Assembly (NCBI RefSeq): GCF_026230105.1
Contig: NC_079478.1
Coordinates: 20,475,653-20,539,652, forward strand
Origin: Diorhabda sublineata
Lineage: Eukaryota; Arthropoda; Insecta; Coleoptera; Chrysomelidae
Reading direction: 5' to 3'
DNA length: 64,000 nt
Shown here piece after piece: positions 25,101 to 36,977 of the stretch. The translations under genes were made by a program, and so were the position numbers. The stretch's first letter is position 1, and each line of letters begins with the position of its first letter. A model generated the notes under the pieces. The model searched no databases. It had not been told where the DNA came from and worked only from the letters and a program-made list of their open reading frames with translations.

Positions 25101-26570
25101 CGACAACGCCGCTTAGAAACCGGTAGTGAATTGTAAAAGCTCTGTTGCCATCGTGTTGTTCATTTATCAACTTCTATGTATAAATAGATAGATTTCCATA
25201 CAAATTTTCTGCAATTAAAATAATTTATGATACATAACAATTAAATTATTTCTTTCAAGTTTTTTCACGTAATTTTAAAAAACTATTTGAATCATTAACT
25301 ACATTATACAATTAACGTATAACTTTATATTTACATTGTTGTCAGATTTTCCGTTTTCTCCTAGAATTTTTTCTTTTATTTATTTCCTGCATATGTTTCC
25401 ATTACTTTAAACGAGATTTTTATAGTCCGTTCGTACAATTTGTGAACAAACAAAAATTATTAAAAAAAATCATTTTGATTTGTTTTTGGTTCCAATTTTA
25501 TCGGGCTATTATATATACATATACCGTGTATCTGCGCGTTAGAGATGTTATTGAAACGTGCAGTTTCAGCAAGAAACAACACCAGCAACAACAAACAACG
25601 TCGCAACGTTTCAGTTTCAGTTTATTTCAGTCTACTGACTGTTGTTGGTCTTCTGAGACGCGATGTTTAATATGTGAGAGATGCGATTATTAGCGTCGAC
25701 GTCGGGACGCCAAAACACGTGTTCGTCGAAAAAGTTTTTATTATTGAATTGAAATATTTGTGTTGTGAGTTCGATTTCTAGGGATTCTCCATATATTTCG
25801 ATGAATTTTTTATACTGTAAGTTTAATTTAGTTTTCTTAAAAAATTGTGGTTGAAAATTATGTTTTTTATTAATTTTGAATCCTGTAAAATAAAAATAGT
25901 CCAATAGTAATACTTAAAAAAAAATTTTCAAATAAAAAAAATATATTTCCAGTTTTTACTTTAAACTAACATAGACACTTTATTTTTTACTCCTAGCACC
26001 CCCGTATTTTAAAACTACCAAAATTAGTAATAAAGTTCTGCTCCACTCTTATTTTATCTTCATTTTTCGTCTTAATCAAGCTTTTTTCCTATGCCTTATA
26101 TATACTACTTATATGCTGTGATTGAAACCTTTTCGTGAGGGTTTCCTCCCACATTTTTCCTTTTGGTCTGATTTTTAATCGATCTATAGGGTCCTGAGAG
26201 AGCACTTCTCGTCCTAGCCTAATAATTTGCCAAATTTGGAACGACTTTCAATGACTCTTGGTTGTATTTTCCCACACTGTTGATCCTCATGAATCATCGT
26301 CTTCTAATCGGTTTCACCATTTGTTCTTTTACATTTTTCTCATAGTCCAGATAATTTCTCATCCTAAAATATCCATATTGGTGTTTTCAACTTCTATCTG
26401 AGGCCGATTAGGTCAAAAAAAGCCTATTTGAATTTTTTTTATCAATTTCACATTTCAATGTTGACATGTATAAAGTTGTGTCTTGGTTATATTTATTAAA
26501 AAAGATTTAAATGTCTGTTAGTTACGTGTAACGACGAACTTGAATGAGAAATACAATAAGAAGCCATATA
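22191..26570. other. Intronic DNA, no recognised gene
   Basis: Frames at 22745-23011 (+), 24525-24746 (-) and 25632-25904 (-) show no family resemblance or splice support and I do not call them. A small element-like patch lies at about 23860-23940 (GCGCAGAATCTGCGC palindrome, ACTCAGTGGCGTGG). A promoter-like stretch at 25500-25820 is listed separately. Confidence 0.45.
25500..25820 (+). promoter_or_regulatory. Possible alternative promoter and 5'UTR
   Basis: A TATA-like run (ATTATATATACATATACC, about 25508) is followed by GC-richer DNA containing CAACACCAGCAACAACAAAC, several TCAGTTTCAG initiator-like words and a possible donor (ACT|GTAAGT near 25816). This resembles insect 5'UTR sequence in composition. 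ATG codons present give only short frames. There is no direct evidence of transcription. Confidence 0.25.
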
Positions 26571-27480
26571 ATAATAGAGATGGGAACTACTTTTTGAAAT
26601 AACAATTTTTTGATGTAAAAATCTAGTTCGAGGGGCAAAAAACCGAAATTAAAATATATTAACAGGATAATGATGAAATTATTATATTTTTATAAATTTT
26701 TTTGTTTTTTGTTTCGCCAAATGAGTTAATACATATATGTGTCAATTCAGCTGTCTATTAATCATTATTTAACAACTTTTAGTTACGCCATCTCTTTGTT
26801 TAATTAAGAACTTGAGAAATAAATGTCCTAGAAAACTGTATAATATAGAGGTGGGAACTTCTATGTCTGGATCGGATTTTAAACGTGGTGTAAATCTAGT
26901 ACCATATTACTATATATCCTACTTTTTGAAATAACAATTTTTTGATGTAAAAATCTAGTTCGAGGGGCAAATACCGAAATTAAAATATATTAACATGATA
27001 ATGATTTTGTTTAATTTTCTTGTTTTTTCCTTCACCAAATGAGGAAATACATATATAAATCAATTTAGCTGTCTATTAATCATTATTATTATAATGAAAA
27101 TGAACGCTTTTTAGTTACGCCATATCTTTGTTTAATTAATAACTTGAGGAACAAATATCCTAGAAAACTATATAATAGGGAAGGTGGGAACTTCTATTTC
27201 TGAATCGGTTTTTAAACAATAGTTTTTAGAAGTATAAATCTACTACATATATCTAAATTTTAAGCATTTAGGTTGAAAAAAATTATAGTAACAAAATAAT
27301 TTTGGATCAAAAATGGACATATTTCAACCCTTCATTTTTATTTAGAACAATTAATCTTCGATGAAAACAAATCTCTTAGTTAATATTGTCATAATATAAT
27401 TAAACGACTGTTAGTTACGCCATCTCTTCGTTTAACTACGAACTTTATAATCAAAAATGAATCTGTTGAGTTTAGAGATG
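26571..27480. repeat. Three tandem copies of a unit of about 270-330 bp
   Basis: The unit contains GGTGGGAACTTCTAT (or a variant), GAAATAACAATTTTTTGATG, CTAGTTCGAGGGGCAAA and TTAGTTACGCCAT. Units begin near 26571, 26842 and 27172, and a partial start lies near 27465. The first two are closest, with a nearly identical run of about 100 bp from ACTTTTTGAAATAAC onward. No coding capacity. Confidence 0.75.
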
Positions 27481-27964
27481 GTAACTGTTACTTGTAGACC
27501 AAAAATAACAGTTGTAGAACATAATAATATTTTATTTTATTGAAAGTGAACATTAGTGATCCTGAAAAATGACTATACGCTTACGCCACTGTATAATAAT
27601 TTTTATCGAAATTTATGAGTTCATTTCAAGTTATCTTATTATGCATCTCGATGATAAACGATCTGATTAATACTAATACATTTTTTAATTGATTCAAATA
27701 TTAAGCGTCTTGTTTTTAATGGAACAGAAAGATTTATTTGGTCGGATGCAAGGCTATCTGACTTCGCCAGATGAAGAATGGTTAACGAAGAAGAAAAAAG
27801 ATTAGCGAGTCAGTAAAAACGAAGTCTTGTTGAATTCGTATTAGCATAAACGGTATATAAATTATGTGCCTCGAAGATTGCAACATAATTTAGTCTTTAC
27901 AACAAGAAAATATATAAGGCGTGCTAGATAAACTGAAATGATTACATAAAACATTAAAATTAGG

Positions 27965-28512
27965 TATAATGGATCAATCTGGATCACTCCGAATCAAGTT
28001 GAATCTGATTCGTCATCTCCACTCTTTCACACCAGCTGAATCAACCTGAATCTATGAAAATCCTTTCATCTTCTTTTTGTTTCCCCTCTTTTGAGCTATC
28101 ATCATGGACGCAGTTGTTTTAAATGCAATAGTGTTTCGTAGGAGGTAACGGCGGAAATAGAAAACAAGAAAAGTGTGGATACATCACATAAATAGGATAA
28201 GGCCGGATTTTGGTATGTGATTTTTATCACTGGCGTCATAAATCGCACTATTTTCTTTAACTTTTAAAATTAATAACTCCACGTCCATCTCGTATGGTTG
28301 TTGATTCAAGACTGACCAGACGAGGAATCTGACATGTTGAATCAAGTACGACCTCGAATCAAACCTGATTGAACCAGATTCGTCCGGTCTGAAGGCGGGA
28401 AAAGAGTCTCGTCACATTTAAACGGAGCGCTCGAAGCCGAATCTTGGTCAATGGGATTCAACTTGATTCGGAGTGATTCTGATTGATTCGGATTCGTTTG
28501 GTGTGAAAGGGC
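27965..28512. mobile_element. Inverted-repeat DNA element remnant with GGGCCCTTTCACACC end
   Basis: ATCACTCCGAATCAAGTTGAATC on the left (about 27983) is repeated in inverted orientation near 28455. The right terminus, reverse complemented, reads GGGCCCTTTCACACCAAACG, with a related TTTCACACC at 28025. No transposase is present. It looks like a MITE whose left end is rearranged, and I cannot name the superfamily. Confidence 0.6.
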
Positions 28513-31200
28513 CCTAACAATTTGCCAATATTTTCATTATTTCACTTTCCAAAATACAACATCCGAGTTACTGCTGTACACGGAGATTCATCCCAGTGTT
28601 GCCAGGCATTCTTGATCAGTTTCTTTAGATCTAGTTCAAAACAGTGACGTATAATAATGACGTAACCAAAATCGTATTTTGTTTTATTTCAATACCAATA
28701 AAAATAAAATTTGAATATTTGTTAAATATAGAATTTTGTTTCAAATTTTTTATTAGTTAACGAGTTTGAAATTATTTATATTAAAGGAAGTTATTTAATT
28801 CTGACATGACATAAAGATCTTGTCAGCCATCTTGTTGATGAGCGTCCTCTATAGGTTTGTATAAAATAAATTTCCAATTCTAAAAAATAAATCATTCCAA
28901 TAATAATAATAATAATAACTATAATATTGATATACATAGTTATGATTTGAAAAGAAATAAATTAGATAATATGATTATTAAATACGTGAAGTAATAGTCA
29001 TCTAGTGAGGGATATTAGAATTTGTTATACCGACGTACATTAAGAATTTTCTTTACCTAAATTTGTTGATGTTCCATTGTTTTCTCTAAAGTTCTTTGAC
29101 CTTTTTTTACACAAAGGAATTTTTTTCCGTATATGTGTATAAAATCAATTATTTTCGTCATAGATATTTAATTTTTCGACAGAACGTATTTTCGTGAATC
29201 GATTTGGCGTAATTTTTTTTAAAACCAATACCCGAAAGAAGTTGATCGTTCTGAATTACAAGGTTTGTAAAAAAATAAGCACCGATGATGCAAAAAATCT
29301 ATTTTAGTCTAATCGAGTTTATTTTTTTTTTGATAAAATTTATCTGTATGACGCGTATTATCATTAAGATAATTTTTTAGATACATTTGACTGTTTGTAT
29401 AGTGATGAATATGATAAAGTAAATTTGTTTAAGAGGTATCTACGTAAATATACATACAGGATGCGGTTTTCTGGTAAAAACTTCGTATTTCTTAAGCATT
29501 TAAACAAAATTCCATTGAATTCTAAATATACAGATGATTTTGAATAACCCCCAAGGATAGTGTCACAAATTCCGACTATTTGTCATATCATATCAAATTA
29601 AACTCGTAGATTCTTATCCACAACTGTTTAATACATTAGGCAACCAAACTTACAATTTTACAGTTCTGTGTTTTAAGATTGGATAACCTTGATCTGATTT
29701 ATTCAGTGAACGATGAGTGACAAGTGACTAAGAAACGTTTCGTTTAGAAAATATCAATGAAATCGATCATCGATTCTTTTGTCTTTGGTTAAAAAAACAC
29801 GTTCTAAACTTTCATTATTATTTCTTCATTTAATATTACGAAAACATTTTATTACATTAATTGAAAATTAACTGTAGTACACTCTAGAACTTGTAATCAT
29901 ACTTCTTCTTTTTTATCATCATTAAACGACAATCATAGATCTGTCTAAATTTATAAGCAATTTAGTGTAACTCTAACAGATTCAGTGTAAAATACAGTAA
30001 GAAAGTTAGTTAATCATAACTGTCTATGATTTCACTATTTTAGTCCTTATAGTGGAAACACTAAATATAAGTTTATTTTATTTAATATAAAATACACAAT
30101 GCAATAGTTTACTCATTGTAGGATTCTACGAGTGTACGGAAAATTAAATTATCCTACGAGTTAATAAAGAAGTTATGATGAAAATACAATATTCAGAATT
30201 AATTTATGTTGTAATCTTGTGTGTGTTAATTGTTCAGTTATTTTAGTAAGATGGCGCGTCTCTTCATTTCGTAAGATAAAATATTACGGTGGTAATTAAA
30301 AAGTTTTTATTATCCTATTGGTAAATAAGTTGAATAAGGGAATTAATTTCGAAATATATAAAGTTACTTTATGTCTACACCCTATAAAAATATTCCAAAT
30401 TACTAATTCATGTATATAAATGTGTAACATATGATTCAACACCAGAAATAATAACCTCTCGAACACAAAAAGAGGAAGTTCTTAAATATCTACAGATGTT
30501 ACAGGAAAGGGTATATAAAAAGGCTTATTATTCATGGTAAAATTTTACCGAACTACATACCAATTAACCAAATAGACAACAAAAAAAAATAAGGAAGTAC
30601 CGAAACGTAAAAGAGGAAGTGAATACGATATAAAAGCATTAAAATTGATACTAAAATTATAATTAGAAGGCAGATGTTAGTTTTGATTTTATTACTATCT
30701 TATAATATACAGATTGTCTTATTTTGGTTAACATTCAATATCTATTTATACTGTTATGCTTTATTTGTTCTAAAATATCAACGATAATAAAAATCGGCTT
30801 AAACTTTATAAATTTTTTTTATTATATATCATAGTTTTTACATTAATTTAATTCCTCACTTATCAATCAAGTGATATCAAATAAAAGATATAGTTTAAAA
30901 AAACTGAAAAAACGCTTCTAAAGGACATCAAATTGAAAATAATTTTCAAAATAAGCTTAAAACAATATTAGTCTTAATAATATATTTGGAAGGTGCAGAG
31001 GAGTAAAAGGTTGTTCAACAATTGTCAGATGTCATAGTTACCTTTCGAATGATACGTCAAACGTCATTTGCAATTAATATTTCAGTTGACGTAATTTATA
31101 GTTCACTGTGAAATTACATCTAATATTATTACTTTTACCTGTATGTGGGTTTGTCTGTAACTCTCCTTTGAACTAAGAACAAATGACTAATTAAAAAAAT
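28513..31200. other. Intronic DNA, no recognised feature
   Basis: AT-rich throughout. A short AAT microsatellite lies near 28900. No frame, splice pair or repeat I can support. Confidence 0.5.
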
Positions 31201-31614
31201 TCGTCCGATGCGGACGGAGGATGCGAACGTCGGATCTCCGTGTTGAAAATCAAGCATTTCATCAATCTTACCAACTACACCATTATAGACGGGGAGCTAA
31301 CTACAAAAAACAGCATCGACTTGGTACACGGCGTTTGAGTTCGTAAACTGTAAGAAAATACTTAGTACATCCCCGAATGGCATTTCTGGCTGTTCGTTCA
31401 GGCCGCAAAAGATAATTACAGCCAGTTTTCTACGACGAAATTGTGAGAACCTCAACTAAGAGCGGTACAGTAATGCCAGAAATGAAAAAGGTTGGGAAAA
31501 TTTCATGAATGAATTTATCAAATGAGCTTTTATTGTGAAAAAAGTGTACGCAAAAACTTTTATGTCTGACAATTTTTTTTATTCGTATTTTAGCAATGAT
31601 AAAGATGATAATGA

Positions 31615-32067
31615 GCCGTTGAGGTGATGTTTTTATTGGCAAGGATGGAAAATTCGTAGAACATGAGTGCGTATTTTGCGGTAAATTGCGAAAGCAAGTG
31701 CACGGTAAACGCGTTAAGGTGTCACAGACCCAAGCATTCAAAGATAAAATCATAGCAAATGCCAAGGAAATTAACGATCAAAAAATGATAGAATATGTAA
31801 ATGGTCTAAATGATGATGATCCCATATTTTTTCACGTAACGTGCAGAATTGCATTATAAATCGCATACTCTTGCGCCAACAAAAGTTTCGTATGGCGAAT
31901 GGCACGTTTCTCGAGAAATTTATGCGCGAGTTTATGATGAAATTTTTTTGTTGGTTTCGGAAAAAGTTATTAAGAATAGAGGACTCATTTTATTACCATA
32001 TTTAGTCTATTGCGCTCGGACATTGCTTGAGACAGAATACAAAGCTGCTTTCGGATTATTTATTTGA
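31615..32067 (+). pseudogene. Broken ORF of an uncharacterised transposon protein
   Basis: From about 31619 the + strand reads a hydrophilic protein beginning DVFIGKDGKFVEHECVFC, with a Cys-X2-Cys pair followed about 60 residues later by HVTC. This suggests a CCHC-type zinc-binding unit. The frame stops at about 31857. A frame shifted by one base then continues (31849-32067) with YGEWHVSREIYARVYDEIF. This order resembles N-terminal regions of uncharacterised transposon-borne proteins in arthropods and cnidarians, as I recall them. The call is tentative. The gene is interrupted by a frameshift and truncated, so no activity is expected. Minus-strand frames over this interval are shadows. Confidence 0.45.
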
Positions 32068-32524
32068 TTTATGATTCTCCTGTATCTATAGCTATAATTT
32101 ATTATCAATCAAGAAAATTCATAAATATTTTCTTTCCATGCTGAGCGTTTACTATATAATCTTCTATTTTATTTTTAATATACATACGCAGTTCAAAATT
32201 TGATTTTATACAAACATACATGCATTTAAGACATGTAAGGAATTGAAAATTAAATACGCGCGTTACCGCGCTGTAAAGTCGAGTTGCGGCCGGCCGCGCG
32301 GTACGCCAGAAACTGGGAAAGCGGCTTGAAATCGGACGCGCTACGAAAAATGAAATAACTCAGCGAATTTGCATCGTATTGCGATGATTTTTTTTTATTT
32401 GGGGTAGAAAAAAACGATATTTCTAGTGGTGTCAATGAAAAAGCCTGGACTATAACGACTTTGAATGCTATCGATTTTAAATTTACGTCGACCTTATTTA
32501 ATTTTTTTAAAAGGTTTTTCGATC

Positions 32525-32890
32525 AGATTCATTTCTGGCACTGTTTTGCCGTTCTTAGTTGGGGTCCCTAGTAGCGCAAAAAAAATTTTCACGCGTGTAC
32601 CATGACGTTTTTTTTTTGACTGATTTTCCCGAACTTTGGATCGCTTCTGGCGAGGGTTTTCCGTCCGATCCCGTTTCTGGCATTAATGCATCGCTCTTAG
32701 TTAAGGTCCCCAAATTAATGTTAAAAAAATTTTACGCGTGTACCTTGTCGGTTTTTTCGTAGGGATTTTCCGAATCTTTGAGTCGCGTCTGGCGAGGGTT
32801 TCCCAACCTTTTTCATTTCTGGCATTACTGTACCGCTCCTAGTTGAGGTTCTCACATTAGTATGCATCAATTTTCACGCGAGTACCTCAT
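32525..32890. repeat. Three tandem units of about 145 bp within the inverted-repeat element
   Basis: CATTTCTGGCACTG, GTTTCTGGCATTAATG and CATTTCTGGCATTACTG start units near 32530, 32674 and 32815. Each is followed by a TCTTAGTT(G/A)-GGTCCC-like word and then TTTTCACGCGTGTACC. The third unit merges into the right inverted arm, implying that the array grew from the arm sequence. Confidence 0.7.
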
Positions 32891-33052
32891 CAGTTTTTCC
32901 GGCACATTTTTCGTCGTGAAAAACTGGCTGTAATTATCTTTTGCGGCCTGAACGAACAGCCAGAAATGCCATTCGGGGATGTACTAAGTATTTTCTTACA
33001 GTTCACGAACTCAAACGCCGTGTACCAAATCGATGCTGTTTTGTTGTTTGTT

Positions 33053-36000
33053 ATTTAATTTTTTTTTTTTAATCAAATCACCAATTTTTACTTGTTTTGA
33101 CTTGATAAAAGTATAAAACAATCATGAAAGAAATAGAATTTTCAAACTAATTATACAAAGTAATGTATACGTCTGTATTTGCGATCATTCGTGTGTGGAA
33201 AATTATTAAAAACATATCCATAGGAATTAAAATTTCATGCTTTTTTTTAAAGAATAAAAATTGGCTTTAATTGTTTAATATTTATGAAGACTAATTGGAA
33301 AGGGTTTCCATTTCTGTGGGCGAATACTTCAATGACTGACAGATAGGCAGGCACGTTCCAATCAATTATACATACATTGTTTATAATTAGAAATTATTAT
33401 ACGAAACTTACCTATACGTTTAAAAATAAGGCTTATAAGGTTTATATAATAAAATAAATATTAAATTAGTTTTGGATATCAGTATAAAAAGAACAACAGT
33501 TAGTATTATTATAAAAAAACCGGTTAAGATGCTGTAGCTAATTGAGACATGGCGGACTAACTTTATACGACAACAATTTTTTTTGTATAGTCCAGTCAAA
33601 TTAGGTTTTTTTCAATAGAAAATTAATATGTGTATACCACATGATTTTTCTTGTTCAGTACGTCAATATTACGAAAAACGAAGGTTAAAATTTATGGGGT
33701 TATGTTTTATACTACTGTCCGAAAAGTCAAAATATACTTATTTTGTAAAAACACTCATTAACTATGTAGGTTGTAAATAAAAAATAAAACGGTAGAATTT
33801 AGGTTTTATAATTTTTTACAATAAAAAAATTAAAAGTGAAATATTTCCACTTTGGCTTTTCCCAGCAACTAATCATTGGATTAAAGTAAATTGTTTTTAA
33901 TGACTTTTATTTTTCACCATATTGGAATACTGATAAAAAAAATGTGACATCCGCATGTCAATTGTTTTTGTAAATCATATTTTTTCAACCAATTTCACTG
34001 GACTAATAACCATTTGCCATAATTCATTTCAGAAATTTAATCTTGTAATACAAGTATCTGACTTAAAAATCAACTAAGCATCAGAATAAATCCCATTTGA
34101 CATTCAGAAAGGTTTGTATACCAAGTCAGATTAACTGAATAAAAACAATTTGCCTATTTTGGTTCGTAGAAAATTTAATTTATCTTGAATATTTTATTCT
34201 CATATCCCTTATTTCACTTTTATCAATCAAAATTTACGATTACTTTGTATTCTCAACTCTTAATAGTTATTAGTATCTTACAAATTATAAGATGTTTAGA
34301 TGTAATTTTACGTTTCCTTAATTTCCTTAAAATCTGGCAACGTTGTATGAATATAATTTCGTACTATAACGTTTTAATAAGGTTCGTTCCATCTGTCCTT
34401 GGTACGGTGAGGATTCTGCGCAATAAAGATAAGCGTTCGTTTTCCGAACGCTTCCAACCGACTTAAAACGATTTCGATAACCGTTCCAAGAACGATCTTG
34501 ATTAGCATTTTGGAACAAACTTATAATATTTCAGTTAGGATTGTCAAACGTTCACTTTTTTGTAATGATTAAAAACGTTACAAATTTTCGGTATCATTTG
34601 AAGCACGCCCGTGTCCTCGACTAAGTGAAAATAAAATATAATAATCACTTATGCATGCAAAACAAAATGTATTGTAGAAATTCTAAAATAGCGATGATGC
34701 AATTCCATATTTGCTATTCTCAAGCTGATGTCGTTTTCTAGTTAACGAACTGGCCAGTTAGTTTACCAGTTTAGAATTAGAACTAACGAGGTTGTCAGAC
34801 ATTTTTTTCGGTTTGAATTTATTAGCTAGTTTACGATAGCTGAATATCAAGGTTAGACAGATATGGAAAAACATTTAAAAGATATTTGTGAGAAATTTTT
34901 TGCTTAATATTTATTTGTTATAAGTTATTTAAAAACATCTTTTTAGTGAAAAAAAATATACGAGGATATACATAAAAGTTGTATCTTAACGTTTTAAATT
35001 AGTCCGGTCAATATAGACATTCAAAATAACAAAAATTTCCGGAAAGTTAAATATTTGTGGAAAGCTGGGGTTTATGATTACAAATAAAGTTTTAAAAAAC
35101 CCCATCAATACTGTATTAAAAAAGTTAATCGGGGTTAAAGGTCAAAATTTGAGGTTTTCGGATTTTTCTCGAAAACGGTAAGTTTTATAAAAAAAACCTA
35201 TGACCAAAGTTGTAGATCTTAAAATTCTCTACAAAAATGGTACATATAATTTTTTTCCTACAAGTTACCATTCCTGAGATATCGCGATTCTAAGAGTCAA
35301 TATTTAACTACATTTTTATGTATAAATTGACCAGACTAAATTGTTTGATTGAGATTGAATATCAAATCTTTTCAATTTTAAGACACATACCCAACCATAA
35401 CATTTCAAGACTCAATTAATTTGAAAAATATACGGGGATGATCTAACTTTGCTCATATTTTGAAAACTGTTCAAGATAGAGCTCCATACTAAATCTCTGT
35501 AGATTCAGGAAGAGTTGTTCTATGAACAATGGAAATTCCAATTATCTACTTCCTCTTGTTTCCGAGATACAGAGCGTTAAACATTTATTAATGTTTTTAA
35601 TGCATTGCATCTCTACTTTGCTCATAGTTTGAAAACCGTGTAAGATAGAGCTTGATACTAAATTTCCATAGATTCAGGAAGAGTTGTTCTACAAACAATG
35701 AAAATTTCAATAATCTACTTCTTGTTTCCGAGATACAGGGCGTTAAACTTATTGGGTAAGGTTTTTAGAATTTGAATGAGATTATGTTGAGTAATAAATC
35801 ATTTTCATTGTTTTTCTACAAATAACAATACAAATTTTAATCAAAAACAGTTTAAATTATACTTAAACTTTTATTATCTTCCTAAAACTAAATTACGAAA
35901 TCGCCGGTTCGTTTTGACTTGCAAACATGCAACATCTATACAACTCGAAGGCTTTCTCACTAATTTATAAATATTCTCGCATCTCAAAATACCAACTACA

Positions 36001-36609
36001 AAAAGTAAAAAAAAACACTAGTCGTCTCGTCTGGACTTGTATGTTTTTTGTACACGCTTGTGTGTGGATTTTGTTTTCATTCTGAATGGGAGATTATAAA
36101 GAATCAAAGTGACTAATTTTGTGATAGTCTAGCATGACAAAAAGCTACTTTTAATAATAAAAAACCTATATAATCATTCATAATATTATCTGTATTAACG
36201 TATCTAAATTAGATACATACCAAATATGTTTATGTTGGGTAATGGGTTTAATCAGTTAATTTAGTTGACCTCGGAACCCATCCCAATGTTATTTTTATTT
36301 TTAAAACTATTCTACTAATATCGATGATTGAATAAAACCATATAAGAAAACAATTACTTTCTCTTTAATACGTCAAAAAACTAAATCTCACTTCCGCTAG
36401 TGAAATTTAAAGGTTAGGAAACAGGAAAAAATCGCTAAGAGTCAGATTTGTGGTCAATCAAATGAAAACCGAGCAGGTTCGCCTTTTACAATTAATTCTC
36501 GACTGTTTTTTTTCTTTTTTGGAGTCTAATGATAGACCCAGGTTTCATTTGGCCATCTTTCTTGCAGTTTGAGGCCGTCCCTACGACATCAAATTATTTA
36601 CTGACTCCC
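33053..36609. other. Intronic DNA with two small duplications
   Basis: At 35440-35760 a unit of about 185 bp (ACTTTGCTCAT ... GATTCAGGAAGAGTTGTTC ... GTTTCCGAGATACAG) occurs twice in tandem. At 35120-35310 lies a member of the repeat family also seen at 8.5-9.2 kb. A non-repetitive patch at 34380-34510 (ACGCTTCCAACCGAC) is unexplained. No gene recognised. Confidence 0.55.
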
Positions 36610-36614
36610 CGGCT
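36610..36614 (+). repeat. Target-site duplication (left) of the Transib element
   Basis: CGGCT directly precedes the CACACAGG terminus and is repeated exactly at 39319-39323 after the other terminus. Five-bp, GC-rich duplications are characteristic of Transib insertion. Confidence 0.9.
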
Positions 36615-36652
36615 CACACAGGCGAAAAATTAAGAAAAGTCGGACAAAACCT
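36615..36652 (+). repeat. Transib left terminus with RSS-like boxes, 22-bp spacer
   Basis: Heptamer-like CACACAG occupies 36615-36621, a 22-bp spacer 36622-36643, and nonamer-like ACAAAACCT 36644-36652. Compared with the V(D)J consensus (CACAGTG, ACAAAAACC) I count 5 of 7 and 7 of 9 matches. Confidence 0.75.
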
Positions 36653-36977
36653 ATAGGTAATCAATTCATAAAAAATTATGGCTAAAATGAACAAATTTTA
36701 AATTTAATCATAAAAAAAACTTTGTGTAGCGCATAATGTTAGCTCCTAAAGAAGATTGTTTTTTATTTTAAAAAGTTTGTTGTGACAATAAATGGAAGAA
36801 AATAACTTGTTTTTACACATTTTATTGTTTGGAATAAAAAAGATAATTAAAATATAACCTTTCAAGAGATGCTTTTCCCTGTGATTTAGCTCCATTAGGA
36901 GCTAAATATCTTAATAAAAAAACCCTTAAAGTAATGGAAAAAATATCAGGATTTTCTAGAAGGTTTAAAACTTCTTG

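Larger units (their letters stand above)
31300..33052. mobile_element. DNA transposon-like element with long inverted repeats
   Basis: The left arm (about 31303-31500) and right arm (about 32799-33052) are inverted copies. GCATTTCTGGCTGTTCGTTC, ACATCCCCGAATGGC and AACTCAACTAAGAGCGGTAC-type segments on the left all recur reversed on the right. The right arm carries extra sequence derived from an internal tandem repeat. A decayed reading frame (31615-32067) lies between the arms. Exact termini and target duplication were not resolved because the outermost bases diverge. Confidence 0.75.

Noticed and set aside
25632..25904. 90-codon minus-strand frame
   Set aside because: Overlaps the promoter-like stretch, has no recognisable domain, and is F/K/N-rich as expected from AT-rich DNA.
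36615..36621. Reading the CACACAG end as a true vertebrate-type recombination signal
   Set aside because: It is the terminus of a transposon in an insect-like genome. The resemblance reflects the shared origin of Transib ends and RSS, not antigen-receptor recombination.
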